NCBI RefSeq assembly: GCF_024055895.1
Contig: NZ_JAMXLE010000003.1
Coordinates: forward strand, 62,001-126,000
Length of the DNA stretch: 64,000 bases
Direction of reading: 5' to 3'
Origin: Rhizobium sp. L1K21
GTDB taxonomy: Bacteria; Pseudomonadota; Alphaproteobacteria; Rhizobiales; Rhizobiaceae
A program made the position numbers and the translations under genes. Below, piece after piece: positions 61,059-64,000 of this stretch; position 1 is the stretch's first letter; every line of letters begins with the position of its first letter. The notes beneath the pieces were generated by a model. The model saw only the letters and a list, made by a program, of their open reading frames with translations, made no database searches and was not told the origin of the DNA.

Positions 61059-61814
61059 ATGGTTTTGAATTACGACACCGTTGTCAGGACCGGCATCGCC
61101 AAGCAGATTGCCGACAACATACGTCAGGCGATCTTGAATGGCGATCTCAAGGTCGATGAACGGCTGCCGACGGAAGAAGAGCTTGCCAAGCGGTTTGGCA
61201 TTTCGCGACCGACTGTGCGCGAGGCATTGAAACGGCTTGCCGCGCAAAACCTGATCCGCTCCCGACGCGGCCCGACCGGCGGCAATTTCGTCAGCCGACC
61301 GGACCCCGAAGGCCTTTCCAAGACAATTACCGGAGCGGCAACCTTGCTTGTGGGCGTGGGCGCATTCGACATCGACGAGATCATCGCCGCGCGTATGGAA
61401 ACCGAAGCCGTTTGCTGCCGGCTGGCATGCCAGAACCGGGAAGACGAACATCTCGACATCATGACGGCGGAAATTGCCGTGCAGCGCGACCGCGCCACGA
61501 CGGACGAAGATTTCTGCGCCTCGGATGTGCGGTTTCACCGCGCACTGGTGGATGCCAGTGCCAACGGACCCTTGCGGCTGATGATGTACACGGTGATCGA
61601 GGCCTTCATTCCGATTACCAACATGATCACCTTCAAGGTGCGCGAGCGCCAACGGGTTGTGGAGCTTCACGAGGCCCTGATCGATGCCCTGCGCCGGCGC
61701 GATGACATAAAGGCGGTAGAACAGCTTTCCGTTCTGCTCGACTATCTCAAGGAAAATTACACCAAGGCGGTCGAGGCGCGCAGCCCCGCGGCTGAAGACA
61801 AGAACGCGAAGTGA
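61059..61814 (+). CDS. FadR/GntR (FCD) transcriptional regulator
   Basis: 251 aa. GntR winged helix (RLPTEEELAKRFGISRPTVREALKRLAAQNLI) and an FCD ligand domain with RMETEAVCCRLA, DVRFHRALVDAS and ELHEALIDALRRRD (metal-type Asp and His). ATG 61059 has AGGAAGG about 11 nt upstream. The AcuI-like reductase gene follows after 11 nt, so it probably regulates that operon. Confidence 0.87.
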   Translation: MVLNYDTVVRTGIAKQIADNIRQAILNGDLKVDERLPTEEELAKRFGISRPTVREALKRLAAQNLIRSRRGPTGGNFVSRPDPEGLSKTITGAATLLVGVGAFDIDEIIAARMETEAVCCRLACQNREDEHLDIMTAEIAVQRDRATTDEDFCASDVRFHRALVDASANGPLRLMMYTVIEAFIPITNMITFKVRERQRVVELHEALIDALRRRDDIKAVEQLSVLLDYLKENYTKAVEARSPAAEDKNAK

Positions 61815-61825
61815 GGAGCACGGAT

Positions 61826-62824
61826 ATGGAAAACACCTTTACCGCAATGATGATTGAAGATGTGGATGGCAAGCCGAAGGCGGGTTTTCGCACAATTTCC
61901 CTCTCTGACCTGCCCGATCACAGTGTTCTCGTCGAAGTCGCCTATTCGACCTTGAACTACAAGGACGGGCTGGCAATCACCGGCAAGGGGCGGATTGCCC
62001 GGCGCATGCCCATGGTCGCGGGAATTGACCTTGCAGGCACCGTGATCGAATCCGGTTCGGACGACTGGAAGCCGGGCGACAAGGTGATCGTCAACGGCTG
62101 GGGGCTTTCTGAAACGGAATGGGGTGCCTATTCGCGCTACCAGCGCGTCAAGCCGGAATGGCTGATCCGTCAACCCGAGGGCTTGAGCCAGAAGGATGCC
62201 ATGGCGATCGGCACAGCCGGATATACGGCGGCTCTATGTGTCGAGGCTCTGGAACGATGGGGGTCGATCAAGCCTGGCGAAGGCGATGTTCTGGTGACTG
62301 GTGCTGCCGGCGGGGTCGGGTCCGTGGCCATCAGCCTGCTGGCGAACAAGGGCTACCGGGTGACCGCCGCCACGGGACGGCCCGAAACGCATGATTACCT
62401 GAAGTCACTCGGCGCGACTGCCTTTGTCGACCGGGCGGAACTGGCTGAAAAAGGAAAGCCGCTGCAAAAGGAAATCTGGAGCGGCGCGGTGGATGCCGTC
62501 GGCTCGACAACGCTTGCCAATGTGCTCGCCCAGACGGTCTATGGTGGCGCTGTCGCAGCGTGCGGCCTTGCCGGCGGTGCCGACCTGCCCGCAACGGTGA
62601 TGCCGCACATTCTGCGCAGCGTGGCGCTGATCGGCGTCGATTCCGTGATGGCACCGCGCGAGAAGCGACAATCCGCGTGGACGCTTCTCGAAAAGCATCT
62701 CGACAAGGTGCATATCGACACGCTGACCATGGCGGTGGAACCGATGTCGAAACTGCCGGAACTGGCCGAGGCCATTATTGCCGGCAAAATCCGCGGCCGT
62801 GTCGTGATCGACATGTCGGCCTGA
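61826..62824 (+). CDS. Acrylyl-CoA reductase-like MDR oxidoreductase (AcuI-like)
   Basis: 332 aa zinc-independent medium-chain reductase. YSTLNYKDGLAITGKGRI, GIDLAGTV, NGWGLSETEWGAYS and TGAAGGVGSVAI (NADPH) are AcuI/YhdH hallmarks. Reduces acryloyl-CoA to propionyl-CoA in known members. GAGGAGCACGGAT before ATG 61826. Confidence 0.87.
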   Translation: MENTFTAMMIEDVDGKPKAGFRTISLSDLPDHSVLVEVAYSTLNYKDGLAITGKGRIARRMPMVAGIDLAGTVIESGSDDWKPGDKVIVNGWGLSETEWGAYSRYQRVKPEWLIRQPEGLSQKDAMAIGTAGYTAALCVEALERWGSIKPGEGDVLVTGAAGGVGSVAISLLANKGYRVTAATGRPETHDYLKSLGATAFVDRAELAEKGKPLQKEIWSGAVDAVGSTTLANVLAQTVYGGAVAACGLAGGADLPATVMPHILRSVALIGVDSVMAPREKRQSAWTLLEKHLDKVHIDTLTMAVEPMSKLPELAEAIIAGKIRGRVVIDMSA

Positions 62825-62859
62825 CAGCGTCAGGCCTGACCGGCTGACATAGACGTGCC

Positions 62860-63339
62860 TTAGCCGCGCCGGGCAGCCTCGATGGCTGCGATATCGATCT
62901 TGTTCATGTCCATCATGGCTTCAAAGACACGCCTGGTTTCCTCACCGCCGGCTGCCAAAGCGACCGTCAGCACCCGCGGCATGATCTGCCAGGAAAGCCC
63001 CCATTTATCCTTGCACCAGCCACGAGTGCCCTCCTGTCCGCCATTGTCAACGATGGCATTCCAGTAGCGGTCGGTTTCCTCCTGGCTGTCGGTCGTAACC
63101 CGAAACGAGAAGGCTTCACTTTGCGGGAAAACCGGGCCACCATTCAAGCCCATGCAGTGCGTACCCAAAACGGTGAAATGCACCACCAGCAGATCGCCCT
63201 GCTTGCCACCGGGATAGTTACTCGGCGCATGAAATATGGAATCAACCGAACTGTTGGGAAACGTATCGGCATAAAATTGAGCAGCAGCCTCGGCGTCTTT
63301 GCTGAACCAGAGGCAAATGCAGTTCTTCGGAACGTCCAT
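62860..63339 (-). CDS. VOC family protein (PhnB-like)
   Basis: 159 aa. Starts NCICLWFSKDAEAAAQFYADTFPNS and ends with the family pattern WGLSWQIMPRVL, then RRVFEAMMDMNKIDIAAIEAA. These proteins are annotated 3-demethylubiquinone methyltransferase-like or PhnB and have no firm function. ATG 63339 follows AAGGAACGAAG; the longer frame is not supported. Confidence 0.85.
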   Translation of the reverse strand: MDVPKNCICLWFSKDAEAAAQFYADTFPNSSVDSIFHAPSNYPGGKQGDLLVVHFTVLGTHCMGLNGGPVFPQSEAFSFRVTTDSQEETDRYWNAIVDNGGQEGTRGWCKDKWGLSWQIMPRVLTVALAAGGEETRRVFEAMMDMNKIDIAAIEAARRG

Positions 63340-63619
63340 CTTCGTTCCTTCCTTCTGTTGTTTGCATTTGACCTCAAGAAGAGGAATATCCTCAAAAGCC
63401 GCCTCTCCACAACTGCCGATTTCGCATTGAGGCCAAGGCATAAGGCCGCAGCCTCCTCAACGTCCTGCCGCATAGGTGTTTCTGAAGCCATGCGCTGGGT
63501 GCACATCTCCAATGCACCTATTGAACGTTTTGCCAAAGCGGCATAGTTCAGACGTACCGTTTGCCGCCAGACAGCGCGATAAGCGACCTTGAAATGCTTA
63601 ATAACCGGCAGGGGACGAA
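63340..63619. other. Gap before the nucleotide-sugar dehydrogenase
   Basis: 280 nt between divergent genes; presumably two promoters. No repeat, hairpin or gene recognised. Confidence 0.4.
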
Positions 63620-64000
63620 ATGCCCATCGCAACGCTTGAAACGGCACGCATAGCCATCATCGGCCTCGGCTATGTCGGACTTCCCCTCGCCGTGGAATTC
63701 GGCAAGACCTTTTCCGTTGTCGGTTTCGATGTCAAAGACGAGCGCATTGCGCAACTGCGCGCGGGCGCAGACAGCACGCTGGAAGTGTCTGCCGAAGAGC
63801 TGCATGCGGCTGCGCATCTCACATTTTCTTCAAACCCTGACGATCTGAAGTCGTGCAACACGTTCATTGTGACCGTGCCGACACCCATCGATGCCTACAA
63901 GCGGCCTGACCTGACCCCTTTGCTGAAAGCCAGCCGCACCATTGGCGGCGTGCTGAAAGCAGGCGATATCGTGATTTATGAATCGACGGTCTATCCCGGC
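63620..64000 (+). CDS. UDP-sugar 6-dehydrogenase (TviB/WbpA type), 3' truncated by window
   Basis: 127 codons visible from ATG 63620, with GGGGACGA just upstream. N-terminal Rossmann motif IIGLGYVGLPLAVEFGK, then TFIVTVPTPIDAYKRPDLTPL and IVIYESTVYPG are diagnostic of the UDP-glucose/GDP-mannose dehydrogenase family; the VTVPTPID pattern with VYPG favours the TviB/WbpA group that oxidises UDP-HexNAc for surface polysaccharide. It opens a new functional region beyond the window. Confidence 0.85.
   Translation, partial: MPIATLETARIAIIGLGYVGLPLAVEFGKTFSVVGFDVKDERIAQLRAGADSTLEVSAEELHAAAHLTFSSNPDDLKSCNTFIVTVPTPIDAYKRPDLTPLLKASRTIGGVLKAGDIVIYESTVYPG

Noticed and set aside
1-64000. CRISPR arrays, tRNA or rRNA genes, prophage
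   Set aside because: No regularly spaced repeats, no cloverleaf-type or rRNA-like sequence and no phage structural genes were noticed; this was read by eye, without a covariance-model search.

Overview
The window reads as alphaproteobacterial DNA, most likely Hyphomicrobiales (Brucella/Ochrobactrum or Rhizobium relatives). The strongest evidence is a complete repABC plasmid/chromid module (46.6-50.2 kb, minus strand) with palindromic centromere-like sites. The surrounding cargo is also typical: stacked catabolic operons, each with its own ABC transporter and regulator, plus a decayed DUF1403-scpB pair of the kind seen on rhizobial plasmids. The window therefore belongs to a secondary replicon. 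The genus is inferred from gene types, not from a marker gene. No rRNA, tRNA or CRISPR array was seen.

0-19 kb: a catabolic island, probably for an aromatic or cyclic compound. It holds a flavin monooxygenase (5' truncated by the window), a fumarylacetoacetate-hydrolase-family enzyme, a DenD-like dehydrogenase, a HisD-family dehydrogenase, two SDRs, an alpha/beta hydrolase, an SMP-30 lactonase, TetR and HxlR regulators, a phytoene-desaturase-like FAD enzyme coupled to a tiny protein, an SsuABC/TauABC-like importer, a GST, an NmrA-like protein, a VOC protein, an NTF2-like protein and a LigB/LigA-like dioxygenase pair. Several of its promoters share a sequence built around TTAATTGG, which suggests one regulon. 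The LigB-like subunit lacks two residues that the family uses for catalysis.

19.4-26.1 kb: a phosphoester-scavenging operon: GpdQ-like phosphodiesterase, Ugp-like ABC importer, tyrosine-phosphatase-fold enzyme and a TetR regulator, with a 20-bp palindrome upstream. A decayed IS3 element follows (26.2-26.8 kb).

26.8-36.3 kb: an amino-acid-type ABC transporter, a diverged argininosuccinate-lyase-like enzyme, a GNAT, an aldehyde dehydrogenase and an FAD amine oxidase. Divergent to them is a GntR/FCD regulator fused to a second GNAT that resembles the stand-alone one. Two TTGTCAACAA boxes sit in the divergent promoter. This is the best candidate for an undescribed catabolic system in the window. 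36.4-37.8 kb is pseudogene debris.

38.3-44.9 kb: GntR/UTRA regulator, ADP-ribosylglycohydrolase and PfkB kinase, in the manner of E. coli yegUVW but with a polyamine-type ABC importer. 45.0-46.5 kb: a WGR protein and an AAA/DUF4143 ATPase under a 37-bp palindrome. After repABC come LysR, MmsB, a Liv-type ABC importer (51.6-57.3 kb) and a pseudouridine kinase/glycosidase pair (57.6-59.6 kb). The right end carries a carboxymuconolactone-decarboxylase-like protein with its MerR regulator, a FadR-type regulator, an AcuI-like reductase, a PhnB-like VOC protein and the start of a nucleotide-sugar dehydrogenase.
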